Positions 8,852 to 17,698 are shown, counted from the first letter of the stretch. The stretch is DNA of 47,351 bases from Myxococcales bacterium (GCA_903642325.1 CAHJWM010000038.1:1-47351), one strand, 5' to 3'. Numbers and translations: made by a program. Notes: generated by a model not told the origin, from the letters alone.

Positions 8852-10081
8852 TCAGATCACGTAGAAGCCGTGCGTGCCGTCGCGCTCGAGCTGCTCGACG
8901 AGGCCAAATTCCCAATCCAGGTAAGCGCGCATCGCCGACGCCGGGGAGTCCGTGCCTTCATAGGGCCGCCGGTAGCGGCCGTTTGCCGACCGCGCGGCGA
9001 GTGGTGTGGTGTCGCTCTTCGCGGTGCGCGCGTCGGGAGGGCCTTCCAACACGTAGACCTCCCAGGCCATCTGCGCGAGCCAAGACGCGGTCATTTCGGC
9101 ACGCGAGCCCAGGGGATCAGAAAGAACGATGCGCGCGCCTCGCACCGGCGCAAAGAAGTCCGTCTCCTGTACCAACTGCCCGCCTTGCGCGTTTCGGAAC
9201 CCGGGGATGGGGCTCGCCTCGAACTCCTCGGGCGTACGCACATCGAACAGATACAGCGTTCGGCTTGTGTCTTCTGCGAGCAGCGCAAGCTCACTTGCAC
9301 CGATGTGGCGAACGCCCGCACGGTAGGCGACGTCTCGCGCGCGACGGCGGGCTTCCGCAATCACTTGGCTTGCTACTTCGGGTGCGCGCCGGCGCTGCCC
9401 GTGGTCGAGGGCCTGCTCGGCAAGCTTCCAGCCGATCGTTCCGTTGCGGAGCGCGACCACGCGATTCGGGACTCCCGCGTTGATCAGCGACTGTGCGCCG
9501 ATGATGCTGCGAGTTCGCCCCGCGCAATTGACGATCACGGTCGTGTTGGCGTCGGGCGCCAACGCCGGCACGCGCAGCACGAGCTCCGCCCCGGGCACGC
9601 TGGTCCCAGTGGGAATGCTCATGGTCGCGTATTCCTCGTAGCGGCGCGCATCCACCACGACCGCATCCGCCTTCGATTCCAGCAATGCGGCGACTTCGGG
9701 AGCGGACAATGACGGTGTGTGGCGCCGCGCCTCGACCAGCTCGCCGAAGGCTTTGCTGCAGGAATTCACGTCCTGGAACAGCTCGAACCCGACGTCACGC
9801 CAAGCCGCGAGGCCACCGTTCAAGCTCGAAATCTGCGAGTAGCCGAGCGAGAGCAGCGTTTCGCGGCCCTGTTCCACGTCGTCGCCGTAAAGGACGATCG
9901 GTGTATCGCGGCGCGGGATGCGCACGGGGGCCTCCAGCGCTAGGCGATCTTGCGGAATCTGCGCGGCGAACAGCGGGTGACCCAATGCAAACTCGGCCTC
10001 GTCCCGCAAATCGATCAGCGCAAGCTCGCGCCGGAGTAACGACGCGGCGCGAACTTCGCGTACGGAGACGCCTCCGCTCAT
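8852..10081 (-). CDS. Multi-domain rhodanese-like sulfurtransferase
   Basis: 409 residues with three rhodanese-type units. Unit 1 (about 1-105) has ALIDLRDEAEF and LNGGLAAW but Gly/Asp where the catalytic Cys belongs; unit 2 (about 125-225) has VVVDARRYEEY and an intact loop VNCAGRTRS with Cys186; unit 3 (about 255-350) has LFDVRTPEEFEASPIPG but IVLSDPLGSRAEM, again without Cys. So one active and two probably inactive domains. The ATG at 10081 overlaps the stop of the thiol dioxygenase gene (ATGA), a sign of translational coupling. Rhodaneses carry persulfide sulfur to acceptors; beside a thiol dioxygenase the likely job is handling sulfane sulfur or sulfite released from organosulfur compounds (inference). 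Confidence 0.85.
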   Translation of the reverse strand: MSGGVSVREVRAASLLRRELALIDLRDEAEFALGHPLFAAQIPQDRLALEAPVRIPRRDTPIVLYGDDVEQGRETLLSLGYSQISSLNGGLAAWRDVGFELFQDVNSCSKAFGELVEARRHTPSLSAPEVAALLESKADAVVVDARRYEEYATMSIPTGTSVPGAELVLRVPALAPDANTTVIVNCAGRTRSIIGAQSLINAGVPNRVVALRNGTIGWKLAEQALDHGQRRRAPEVASQVIAEARRRARDVAYRAGVRHIGASELALLAEDTSRTLYLFDVRTPEEFEASPIPGFRNAQGGQLVQETDFFAPVRGARIVLSDPLGSRAEMTASWLAQMAWEVYVLEGPPDARTAKSDTTPLAARSANGRYRRPYEGTDSPASAMRAYLDWEFGLVEQLERDGTHGFYVI

Positions 10082-10701
10082 GACGACGACGACCTGTCCC
10101 AAATGTTGGGCGTCGACCGATTGGCGTAGCCGGAGACGAAGCGTTTGGGGCTACCGACTGCGTCGTACGTGGCGCGTTCCACTGCTCCGATGTTGCCGCC
10201 GTAGATATGAATGCTGACCGAGACGCGGTCTCGCTCCGCGTTACTCACGCGATGGATATCACCGAGACCTGGGGACAGCCTCGCAACGGAGCCCGTGCTG
10301 AGGCGCTCGGGTGGCCCTGCCGAGATGAGCTGGCCTTGTGCAGTGCGCTCGAACGATTCGTTCAGCTCCGAGCCGCGTAGCACTCCGACCAAGCCCCAAA
10401 CCCGGTGATCGTGGACAGGCGTGAATTGCCCTGGGCCCCACACGAAGCTCACCACCGAGAACCGCTCGCGACTGTCACAGTGCAGGAGGTACTGCTGATA
10501 ACGTGTGGGATCCGGCTTGGCATACTCCGCCGGCAGCCAGTCATCCTGCGCGACGAGCTCGGAGAGCAATGTCGTGCCGTGATCGAGTAATGAGTGCTCG
10601 TCGTCGGTCGATTCGATGAGCTCTGCCAGGCCGACCACGAGCACGCGCAAGCGCGTCAGGTTGTGGCTCGAGAAAAACGCGGCTGCGGAGGCCATGCTCA
10701 T
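10078..10701 (-). CDS. Thiol dioxygenase, cysteine dioxygenase type I family
   Basis: 207 residues starting at the ATG at 10701, directly after the stop of the upstream SsuD-like gene (10704-10706); a second Met follows two codons later. The cupin core contains FVWGPGQFTPVHDHRVWG with His97 and His99, and GDIHRVSN with His150, the three-histidine iron site of this family. Members convert cysteine to cysteine sulfinate or 3-mercaptopropionate to its sulfinate; the subfamily with PDPTRYQQYLLHCD-like sequence includes both kinds, so I leave the substrate open. It overlaps the rhodanese gene by 4 bp. In this operon it probably oxidises a thiol freed by monooxygenase or GST action. Confidence 0.86.
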   Translation of the reverse strand: MSMASAAAFFSSHNLTRLRVLVVGLAELIESTDDEHSLLDHGTTLLSELVAQDDWLPAEYAKPDPTRYQQYLLHCDSRERFSVVSFVWGPGQFTPVHDHRVWGLVGVLRGSELNESFERTAQGQLISAGPPERLSTGSVARLSPGLGDIHRVSNAERDRVSVSIHIYGGNIGAVERATYDAVGSPKRFVSGYANRSTPNIWDRSSSS

Positions 10702-10703
10702 GC

Positions 10704-11822
10704 TCAACCCGCCGCGGCCACTCGCGGTTTTTCTCGCTTGGCGACGGCTTCCCGAAGTAGAGGCAGAAGGTTCCGCCCGTAGTCGATCGCGTCTTCGAGC
10801 GGGTCGAAGCCGCGGAAAAGGAACTTCGTGATGCCAAGGTCGTAATAGTCGAGCAACGCATCGACGACTTGCTCCGGGGTGCCCACGAGCGAGGTGGAAT
10901 TGCCTTGAGCGCCGGTGAGCTTCGCAATTTCGGTCCACAGCCGTTTATCGCGAATGGCACCGCCGCTTGCGGTCGCCTGCAAGCGCTGCGAGCCCGTCGA
11001 CTCGTTTTTGGCGGCGCGGAATAAACTGACAGCGCCACGTTCGCGTAGCGCCTTTGCCTCGGCCAAAATGAGCTGCGCGCGGTTCCACGCTTCCTCCTCT
11101 GAGCGCCCTAGGATTGGCCGCAAAGAGAGCGAGAAGCGAATCTGGTCCTGCCGGCCGTGGGCTGCCGCAGATTGCCGGACTTTGTTCAGAGTCTCGGAGA
11201 CGCCTTGCAGCGTTTCTCCGAACAGCGCGTAAACGTCCGCGTGCTTGCCGGCAACCTCGATTGCCTCGTCGGAGGAACCGCCAAAGAACACCGGCAGGTG
11301 CGGCAACTGGGCGGGCTTTACGCCGGAAAAGCTGTCTCGAACGGTGTAGTGCTTGCCTTCGTGGTCGAACGGGGCAGAGGTGGTCCAGACCTTCTTCAAG
11401 ATGGAGATGTACTCTTCCGTGCGGGCGTAGCGCTGCTCCTTGGTTAGGAAATCCCCATCGCGCGCCTGCTCGGCATCAGAGCCGCCAGTAATGATGTGCA
11501 CGGCGAGCCTGCCGTCGCTGAACCGGTCGAGCGTCGCGAGTTGGCGAGCCGCCAGGGTAGGCGCAACGACGCCCGGGCGATGGGCGAGCAAGAACTTGAG
11601 CCGGGTGGTCTTGGCCGCGGCGTAGGCGGCCACCTGGAAGCCATCCGGCGCCGAGCTGTGGTAGCCAATGAGCACGCGGTCGAACTTTCCGTGCTCGTGG
11701 GCCGCGGCCAGAGCAGCCACGTAACTCTTGTCCACCACATCGCCCTCTGGCGCATGCGTTTCCGAGGCATATTGAGTCGAAATCAGACCAAGGATCTCGA
11801 GCTCGTCGTCGGTTCTTGTCAT
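10704..11822 (-). CDS. SsuD-like LLM monooxygenase (alkanesulfonate/sulfone type)
   Basis: 372 residues from the ATG at 11822, with AGGA nine bases upstream; the frame upstream of it overlaps exbD and shows no homology. SsuD-branch features include KFDRVLIGYHSSAPDG, AHRPGVVAPTLAARQLATLD, DGRLAVHIITGGSDAEQARDGD, RYARTEEYISILKKVW, VFFGGSSDEAIEVAGKHADVYA and GTPEQVVDALLDYYDLG. The whole chain has no cysteine and no methionine apart from the start, an unusual composition for 372 residues. It follows exbD by 52 bp and is followed by the thiol dioxygenase gene with no gap. FMNH2-dependent C-S cleavage with sulfite release is the family reaction; the substrate is not known. Confidence 0.92.
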   Translation of the reverse strand: MTRTDDELEILGLISTQYASETHAPEGDVVDKSYVAALAAAHEHGKFDRVLIGYHSSAPDGFQVAAYAAAKTTRLKFLLAHRPGVVAPTLAARQLATLDRFSDGRLAVHIITGGSDAEQARDGDFLTKEQRYARTEEYISILKKVWTTSAPFDHEGKHYTVRDSFSGVKPAQLPHLPVFFGGSSDEAIEVAGKHADVYALFGETLQGVSETLNKVRQSAAAHGRQDQIRFSLSLRPILGRSEEEAWNRAQLILAEAKALRERGAVSLFRAAKNESTGSQRLQATASGGAIRDKRLWTEIAKLTGAQGNSTSLVGTPEQVVDALLDYYDLGITKFLFRGFDPLEDAIDYGRNLLPLLREAVAKREKPRVAAAG

Positions 11823-11874
11823 GGCGAATTCCTGTTCGAGGTGCGCGCCGGAAGCTCTGGCGCTGCGTCGTGCG

Positions 11875-12276
11875 TCAGTTGATGGTGAGGACCGAGAGCT
11901 TGGTGATCCCGGCTCGGTCGATGGCGGACATGGTTTTGGCAACGATGCCGTAGTTGCTCGCCTCGTCCGCGCTCAGGTGCACGATCAAATCCGGAGTTGC
12001 TGCTCGTTTGCCCTTCAGCAGCGGTTCGAGTGTAGCCAGCGAGACTTCGCTTTTGTCTATGTAGACCTTGCCTTTGGCGTCCACGCTGACGGTGATCGCC
12101 GGCTTGGGCTCTGTCGGCGCGTGGGTCGAGGTCTGCGGTAGTTGGACCTTGATCGCATTCGTGAGCAGCGGTGCCGCAACGATGAACACGACGAGGAGCA
12201 CGAGCATGACGTCGACGAGTGGCGTCACGTTGATCTCGCTGACCACTTCCTCGCTGTCGCCCAAATTCATTGCCAT
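11875..12276 (-). CDS. exbD: ExbD biopolymer transport protein
   Basis: 133 residues with the family's layout: short cytoplasmic start, a single membrane helix in SEINVTPLVDVMLVLLVVFI (with the conserved Asp), then a periplasmic domain with TVSVDAKGKVYID and the closing VVAKTMSAIDRAGITKLSVLT. It overlaps exbB by one base (TGATG). With ExbB it forms the proton channel that energises TonB. It has no cysteine. Its place between tonB-exbB and monooxygenase genes suggests a dedicated energy transducer for the island's outer-membrane receptors. Confidence 0.93.
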   Translation of the reverse strand: MAMNLGDSEEVVSEINVTPLVDVMLVLLVVFIVAAPLLTNAIKVQLPQTSTHAPTEPKPAITVSVDAKGKVYIDKSEVSLATLEPLLKGKRAATPDLIVHLSADEASNYGIVAKTMSAIDRAGITKLSVLTIN

Positions 12277-12986
12277 CAGGCGCTCGCTTCCTGCCCGATG
12301 GCGATGGCCGGGTCACTGCGGCGGTGCGTTTCGGCAGGCACACGGATGAAGCTCCGCACGGCGTGGCCGATGAACGTGTTGCTGAAGTCTTCCAGATCGC
12401 CCACCAACGACTTGAGCCGTCGTAAAAAGAAGTTGTAAGCAATGAGTGCGGGGACCGCCACCGCGATACCGACGGCGGTCGCTTCGAGCGCCTCACCGAT
12501 CGGCCCTGCCACCACTTCCAAGCTCGCGGACCCGGAGCCACCAATGCGCTGCAGTGCGTGAATGATGCCGAGCACGGTGCCAAACAGCCCGACGAACGGC
12601 GAGGTAGAGCCGATGCTCGCGAGCACGGGCAGGCCGATTTCGACGCCCTTCTTCTCGCGCTGCAGCTGCTGGATCAGCCTGCGCTCCAGCAAATCTCGGC
12701 GAATCGGCAGCTCGACCTGAGCCCCGTCCGCATCACTTCCGCTGGTTTGCCATGAGTCGAGCCCGGCTTGCGCCACGCGCGCGACCGGGCCTGCATACTT
12801 AACGAGCTCGTCCGCGGAGGGAAGACCGCTCGTCTTTTCGAACGACCGATAGAAGCTCTGCGTTTGGCGCCTTAGCCGCCAATTCTGCAAAGTCTTTACG
12901 ATGATGATCGCCCAGGTAAGCGCCGAGGCGGCGATCAAAAGGACAAATGTCCCTTTCACGATATAGAGGGTTACTGCGTCTGACAT
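12276..12986 (-). CDS. exbB: ExbB/TolQ-family proton channel protein
   Basis: 236 residues with three membrane helices: near residues 10-30 (VLLIAASALTWAIIIV), around 130-150 (LPVLASIGSTSPFVGLFGTVLGI) and around 170-195 (GEALEATAVGIAVAVPALIAYN). The GLFGTVxGI and ATAVGIAVAVPA blocks are typical of ExbB/TolQ/MotA. There is no cysteine and no methionine beyond the start, striking for a polytopic membrane protein. It lies 25 bp after tonB and overlaps exbD by one base. TolQ is the alternative, but linkage with tonB and receptors favours ExbB. Confidence 0.93.
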   Translation of the reverse strand: MSDAVTLYIVKGTFVLLIAASALTWAIIIVKTLQNWRLRRQTQSFYRSFEKTSGLPSADELVKYAGPVARVAQAGLDSWQTSGSDADGAQVELPIRRDLLERRLIQQLQREKKGVEIGLPVLASIGSTSPFVGLFGTVLGIIHALQRIGGSGSASLEVVAGPIGEALEATAVGIAVAVPALIAYNFFLRRLKSLVGDLEDFSNTFIGHAVRSFIRVPAETHRRSDPAIAIGQEASA

Positions 12987-13011
12987 GGTTGCCTTTTGCG
13001 ATCCGCGGGTT

Positions 13012-13803
13012 TTATTGAAGTTTGAATTGGACGGGGAAGATCACGGTTCCGGCAACCGGCTGACCTCCTTGCGTCGCTGGTTGGAAAGACCAGGTTCTGG
13101 CTGCAGCTAAAGCGGCGTCATCCAACACCGAATGCCCGGATGACTTTTGCACGCTCACTCCTCCCACATGGCCGTTCGGCAGGATCTGTGCGCGTAGCAC
13201 GACGGTGCCCTCCCATTCCTCGCGCCTTGCCAGGCGGGGATATTCGAGGCCGGGCTTGTGGGCGAAGTCGGCTCCGACTTTGGCTTGAATGACAGGAGCG
13301 GGCGGCGGAGGTGGCGGGGGTGGCGGCGCCACGACAGGAGCTGGCCCTGGCGTTCCCGTTCCCGCCGGCGTGGGCGGCAACAGTCCCTCGTCGCTCGCTG
13401 GCAAGTTGCTGTTGTCCGGCACGTTTATGGGCGCCTGGGCAACCAATGCCTGAGTCTGCACGCGCGGTACGGCTTTTTCCGCTTTCGGCGGGGGCTCCGC
13501 CGGCGGCTCGGGTTCCTTGATCTTCGGCTCCTCCAAGGGTGGCGGAGGCGTGAGCTCGACCTCCACTTGGGAGACCACGAAGCGCGTTACCTGCGGTGTG
13601 ACGTCGTTGTGAATTCGCAGGTAGAACGCGACGTGCACCGCGACCGACGCCGCAAACACGCTCCACTCCAGCGCGCGCCGCGACGAGCGCCGGCCCGGGT
13701 CCAAAGAGATCGCGAACGGCGAGGGCGCGCTGTCCCGCTCGCCTTCTCGCCCACTCTCGGGTCCGCTGAGCCCTTCTATCTCGATTGCGTTGTATTCGGC
13801 CAT
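13012..13803 (-). CDS. tonB: TonB energy transducer
   Basis: 263 residues from the ATG at 13803, with AGGA upstream; the longer open frame has no homology before it. A cytoplasmic stretch of about 45 residues precedes one membrane helix (LEWSVFAASVAVHVAFYL), then a Pro-rich periplasmic spacer (PPPPLEEPKIKEPEPP and a run of nine prolines near residue 160), and the TonB C-terminal domain starting at LEYPRLARREEWEGTV and ending FPVQFKLQ. No cysteine, and the only methionine is the start. First gene of the leftward operon, with an operator 113 bp upstream. It should energise the two TonB-dependent receptors of the window. Confidence 0.94.
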   Translation of the reverse strand: MAEYNAIEIEGLSGPESGREGERDSAPSPFAISLDPGRRSSRRALEWSVFAASVAVHVAFYLRIHNDVTPQVTRFVVSQVEVELTPPPPLEEPKIKEPEPPAEPPPKAEKAVPRVQTQALVAQAPINVPDNSNLPASDEGLLPPTPAGTGTPGPAPVVAPPPPPPPPPAPVIQAKVGADFAHKPGLEYPRLARREEWEGTVVLRAQILPNGHVGGVSVQKSSGHSVLDDAALAAARTWSFQPATQGGQPVAGTVIFPVQFKLQ

Positions 13804-13877
13804 GAAGCGTCCTGACGATCTGTGCCGAGGCGTGCCCTCGTCAGGGCCCACATCGCTGTCGCACATCAGCACCATCG

Positions 13878-13907
13878 AGTATGGCGAAGAGCCCAATCCA
13901 ATGTCAA
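13878..13907 (-). promoter_or_regulatory. Candidate promoter of the tonB operon
   Basis: Read leftward, TTGACA (plus 13902-13907) and CATACT (plus 13878-13883) are spaced by 18 bp. This places the operator at 13916-13931 upstream of the -35 box, unlike at 27229 and 31317 where the operator overlaps the -10 region. Either the regulator activates here or a different promoter is used. Confidence 0.45.
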
Positions 13908-13915
13908 GGACCAAC

Positions 13916-13931
13916 GTCTCGTTTAATAGAC
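13916..13931. promoter_or_regulatory. Operator copy 2 (GTCT-N8-AGAC)
   Basis: GTCTCGTTTAATAGAC, an exact match. It lies in the divergent tonB / ABC-importer region, 148 bp from the next copy. Confidence 0.75.
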
Positions 13932-14063
13932 TCAGGCGCTGGTAGCCGGCGTGGGCGGGCGGCGTATTTCGTCAGGACTCCGTATGTTACCGGCAGTCGC
14001 TCGCTCTATGTGGCGCCGAGGGACCCGCGACGCGTTGCGCTTCGCCTGTTCATCACCCGGAAC

Positions 14064-14079
14064 GTCTATTTTAATAGAC
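14064..14079. promoter_or_regulatory. Operator copy 3 (GTCT-N8-AGAC)
   Basis: GTCTATTTTAATAGAC, the most symmetrical copy: GTCTATT and AATAGAC are perfect inverted repeats around TT. It lies 33 bp before the start of the binding-protein gene. Confidence 0.8.
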
Positions 14080-14111
14080 TGGAGCCGCCAGGGAGGCTAA
14101 TACCATACGCG

Positions 14112-15749
14112 ATGCGACTCGACCCGCGGCTCGGCCTACCCGCGCTGATGCTGTCACTGTGCCTCGTGGCTTGTGGCAAGCACGGCGGCGAGGCGAGTGC
14201 CAGCCAATCAGCAAACCCAGTCGTCGTCGGTAAGCCTCACTCCGGTGGAGAGCTGGTCTTCGCGTTCGACGGCGCGTCCTTGACGCAGTTCGCGCTCGAT
14301 CCCCACAAGTCCGCGTTCGCACCACACGCGCGCGTCATTCGCTCGATCTTCGACAGTCTGGTGGTGCTGCTGCCGGGGCATCGCATCGGACCCTGGCTCG
14401 CGAAGAGTTGGGAAATCTCGCCAGACGGCTTGAGCTACACCTTTCACTTGCGGGATGACGTCAAATTTCACGACGGTACGCGCTTCGACGCCGTCGCCGT
14501 GAAGTTCAACCTCGACCGCATCAAAGAACCGAAAAATGCGCTGTACGCGCTGTCGGACATTGGTGGCTACCAAGCGAGCCGCGTGGTGGATGATTTCACG
14601 CTTCGCGTAGAGTTCGCTCAGCCGTACGCGCCATTTCTCGCTAACCTCTCCAAGTCTAGTTTGGGCATCGTTTCGCCGGCAGCGGTTCAAAAGTACGGAG
14701 ATCAATTCCCGCTGCACCCGGTCGGCACGGGGCCGTTTCGCTTCACGTCCATGGCGCCGGGTACGGAAATCGCCCTCGAGCGCAATCCGGACTACCAGTG
14801 GTCCCCGAGTGGCGCCGCGCACAATGGGCCTGCCTGGCTGGATCGGCTGACGTTCAAGAACGTGCCCGAAGAAGCCACCCGCGTCGCCGTGCTCGAGAAC
14901 GGCCAAGCAGGTGCGGTGGATCTGATCCCCCCGCAGAACCTGGTGCAGCTCCGCACGTCGACCAAGTTTCACCTGATCGAACGAGAGCTGCTGAATCACA
15001 ACTACTCGCTGTACCTGAACTCACGCCGTGAGCCGTGGTCGGACGAGCGCGTGCGGAAAGCGTTTCGGCTGTCTCTGGACGTCGACGCCGCGGTCAAGAC
15101 TATCTACTTGGGCACGGCGCGGCGCGCTTGGTCCCCCCTGTCCCCTTCATTGCTCGGGTACGACGCGTCGCTAGAGGGCGGATGGAAGCAGGACCGCGCC
15201 GCGGCAAAGCACGCGCTCGACGACCTAGGCTGGAAGCCGGGGCCCGACGGCATCCGCGTAAAGGACGGCAAACGCCTCACGGTGTCGTTCTTGGACGCGC
15301 AGGGCAACCGCGAGAAGCGCCTCGATCTGATCACCATCTTTCGCCGTCAGCTCCATGATTCGGGGTTCGATCTCAAGATCGACAGCGAGTCACTCGGCGC
15401 GTGGATAGAGAAAACTCAGTCGGGCGAGTTCGACTTGGTCGCCGGTAGCTTGTTCGCCCCAGATCCAGACGTGCTGCAGCGCATCTACGCCTCCGGCAGG
15501 CCCACGCTGCTCTCCATATTCAAGGGCGCAGACCCCGAGCTCAACCACCTGCTCGAGGCCGGCTCGCAGGCACTCACGGACGACGAGCGCGTGCACCTTT
15601 ACCAACAGGCCCAACGCCTGATCGTCGACAAGACCTATTCCATTCCGACATACGTGCTGATCTATTCGGTCGCCGCGGCCAATCGTGTCCAGGGAATCAG
15701 CGTTGATGCGCACGGGTTTCCTGTGCTCAGTGACGCCTGGCTGCAATAG
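14112..15749 (+). CDS. ABC importer solute-binding lipoprotein, peptide/nickel family 5
   Basis: 545 residues from the ATG at 14112. The start gives a short lipoprotein signal: MRLDPRLG then LMLSLCLVACG, with a lipobox LVAC, so the protein is probably tethered in the periplasm. A GGAGG lies 15 bases upstream, rather far, but no better start is visible. Family-5 features include LAKSWEISPDGLSYTFHLRDDVKFHDGTRFDA, PVGTGPFRF and a C-terminal YQQAQRLIVDKTYSIPTYV. The gene heads the rightward operon, divergent from tonB. This family binds peptides, glutathione, nickel chelates or opines; here a sulfur-containing peptide-like compound such as a glutathione conjugate is a reasonable guess only. Confidence 0.92.
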   Translation: MRLDPRLGLPALMLSLCLVACGKHGGEASASQSANPVVVGKPHSGGELVFAFDGASLTQFALDPHKSAFAPHARVIRSIFDSLVVLLPGHRIGPWLAKSWEISPDGLSYTFHLRDDVKFHDGTRFDAVAVKFNLDRIKEPKNALYALSDIGGYQASRVVDDFTLRVEFAQPYAPFLANLSKSSLGIVSPAAVQKYGDQFPLHPVGTGPFRFTSMAPGTEIALERNPDYQWSPSGAAHNGPAWLDRLTFKNVPEEATRVAVLENGQAGAVDLIPPQNLVQLRTSTKFHLIERELLNHNYSLYLNSRREPWSDERVRKAFRLSLDVDAAVKTIYLGTARRAWSPLSPSLLGYDASLEGGWKQDRAAAKHALDDLGWKPGPDGIRVKDGKRLTVSFLDAQGNREKRLDLITIFRRQLHDSGFDLKIDSESLGAWIEKTQSGEFDLVAGSLFAPDPDVLQRIYASGRPTLLSIFKGADPELNHLLEAGSQALTDDERVHLYQQAQRLIVDKTYSIPTYVLIYSVAAANRVQGISVDAHGFPVLSDAWLQ

Positions 15750-15760
15750 GCGAGCTCATC

Positions 15761-16699
15761 ATGCTGCGTCGGATTTTGGAGCGGGTTCTCGTGTCCCTCG
15801 GCGTCATCTTCGGCGCCGTGACGCTGATTTTTCTGGTCCTCAACTGGCTACCGGGCGACGCGGCTACGCTGGTCGCAGGCGATGATGCCAGCGCCGAGAC
15901 GATCGCTCACGTGCGAGCCAAGCTCGGTACGAATCGCTCGCTCGGCGCGCAATATCGCAGCTACCTCGCGGGCCTCGTGCACGGGGATCTGGGTACCTCC
16001 TACGTCACGCGCGAACCGGTCGTTTCGCGCCTCGCCGCTCAGTTACCCGCGACCGCGGCGCTGACTTTGGCAGCGTGCTCGGTGGCCATCCTGCTCGGGG
16101 TCGGGCTCGGCGTGCTCTCTGCCTTGAACCACGGGCGCTGGTTCGATCAAGTGGTCCAGGCCGTTTCGCTATTCTGGGTCTCGATGCCCTCGTTCTGGCT
16201 CGGGATCTTGATGATTTTGATCTTTTCGGTGCGTCTGGGTTGGCTGCCCGTGATCGGTGACGGCGGCCTGTTGCCCTCGGTGCTGCCGGTGCTGACCCTG
16301 GGCATGGTGGTCAGCGTGCCGCTCCAGCGAATGGTGCGCGACGGCATGCTGGAAGGCTTGCATGAACCATACGTGACCACGCTACGCGCCAAGGGTCTGG
16401 GCGAACGGCGCATCTTTTACGTGCACGTGCTGCGCAACGCGTTGACGCCAACCGTAACGCTGCTTGGTGTGCTGGTGGGTGAGCTGCTTTCTGGGGCCGT
16501 CATCATCGAAACGCTGTTTGCGCGTCAGGGCATCGGCCGCACCACCGTCGAGGCGATCACCCAAAAGGACATGCCGGTGGTGCAGGGGGCAATCTTGATT
16601 GCTTCGGTTTCATACGTGCTCGTCAATCTTCTCGTCGATCTCTCGTACAATTGGATAGACCCGCGCACCCGTCTGGCTACGTCGAAAGGAACCCGATGA
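15761..16699 (+). CDS. ABC importer permease, OppB/DppB type
   Basis: 312 residues with the OppB layout: an N-terminal helix (LERVLVSLGVIFGAVTLIFL), a periplasmic loop containing LGTNRSLGAQYRSYLAGLVHGDLGTSY, then further helices and the cytoplasmic coupling motif (EPYVTTLRAKGLGERR). The gene follows the binding protein by 11 bp and its stop overlaps the next permease start as ATGA. It forms the membrane pore together with the OppC-type subunit. Confidence 0.94.
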   Translation: MLRRILERVLVSLGVIFGAVTLIFLVLNWLPGDAATLVAGDDASAETIAHVRAKLGTNRSLGAQYRSYLAGLVHGDLGTSYVTREPVVSRLAAQLPATAALTLAACSVAILLGVGLGVLSALNHGRWFDQVVQAVSLFWVSMPSFWLGILMILIFSVRLGWLPVIGDGGLLPSVLPVLTLGMVVSVPLQRMVRDGMLEGLHEPYVTTLRAKGLGERRIFYVHVLRNALTPTVTLLGVLVGELLSGAVIIETLFARQGIGRTTVEAITQKDMPVVQGAILIASVSYVLVNLLVDLSYNWIDPRTRLATSKGTR

Positions 16700-17694
16700 A
16701 GTCTGCGTTGGAACAGCTCGGCGGTGCGTCCGGTGGCTCCCTGCCGGACGTTGTGTTCGAGGCGCCGAGAGCGACCGCGCCGCGTCGCGTGTCGGCGGTT
16801 CGGCGCAGCGCGAGCAGCGCGCCCGAAACTCCCGAAGAGCCCAGTTGGAGCCGTAAGGTTCTCGGCTTTCTCAGCCAACTACGCCTGGCCGACGTGTTGG
16901 TCGGCATCTCGCTGCTGGTGCTCGCCTTCGTGCTGTCGTGTGCCTGCGTGCCCTCGCTGATCGCACCGTTTCTGCCGACGGACATGCGCAGCGACGCCAT
17001 CTTGGTCGCTCCCGGCGCGGCGCACTTCTTCGGCACGGATCAATTTGGTCGTGACGTCTTTACCTTGGTGGTCTACGGCGCTCGTCAATCCTTGCTGATC
17101 GGCGTCTTCGCCGTGCTGATCAGTTGCGGGGTGGGGGTGTCCATTGGCCTCACTGCCGGGTACGCGGGCGGCTGGATAGACACCATACTGATGCGTTTCA
17201 TCGATGTGTGGATGGCCATCCCCGCCATCCTTCTCGCGATCGCTTTGTCCACCGTGCTCGGGCCGAGCCTGCACAATACGATCTTGGCTGTCAGCGTCGC
17301 AGCCATCCCGAGGTACGCGCGCGTTTTGCGTGGGCAGGCGCGGTCGGTGCGCAGTCGACCATTCATCGAGGCTTCTCGCGCGGCCGGTGCATCGCACTGG
17401 GCAATTTTGCGTCGACACGTATTGCCACATTGTTCGGTGCAGATCTTGGTCATGGCCACGCTCGGCGTCGGTGGCTCGATTCTCGTCGGGTCGGGGCTGA
17501 GCTTTTTGGGCCTGGGCGTGAACGACGAGCGGCCTGATTGGGGATACCTGCTGACGCAAGGCCGCAGCTACCTGACCGTTGCTTGGTGGACGGTCACCTA
17601 TCCCGGGCTCGCGATCACCGCGCTCGTCGTTTCCGTGAACTTGTTGGGTGATGCCTTGCGGCGTCGCTTCGACCCACGCAGCGCGCCGCGCTGA
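16696..17694 (+). CDS. ABC importer permease, OppC/DppC type
   Basis: 332 residues from the ATG at 16696, inside the stop of the OppB-type gene and preceded by AAAGGA. An unusually long, Ala/Arg/Ser-rich cytoplasmic tail of about 70 residues precedes the first helix (VLVGISLLVLAFVLSC). The OppC signature HFFGTDQFGRDVF and the coupling loop RPFIEASRAAGASHWAILRRHVLPH are clear. It is the partner permease of the importer. The tail could be shortened if translation starts later, but no better start with a ribosome-binding site is seen. Confidence 0.92.
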   Translation: MKSALEQLGGASGGSLPDVVFEAPRATAPRRVSAVRRSASSAPETPEEPSWSRKVLGFLSQLRLADVLVGISLLVLAFVLSCACVPSLIAPFLPTDMRSDAILVAPGAAHFFGTDQFGRDVFTLVVYGARQSLLIGVFAVLISCGVGVSIGLTAGYAGGWIDTILMRFIDVWMAIPAILLAIALSTVLGPSLHNTILAVSVAAIPRYARVLRGQARSVRSRPFIEASRAAGASHWAILRRHVLPHCSVQILVMATLGVGGSILVGSGLSFLGLGVNDERPDWGYLLTQGRSYLTVAWWTVTYPGLAITALVVSVNLLGDALRRRFDPRSAPR

Positions 17695-17698
17695 GCGA

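Noticed and set aside
12056-12067. GTCTATGTAGAC inside exbD
   Set aside because: Half-sites are only four bases apart and it lies within coding sequence.
13300-13340. Possible simple-sequence repeat in tonB
   Set aside because: It is the coding of the poly-proline spacer of TonB and needs no other explanation.
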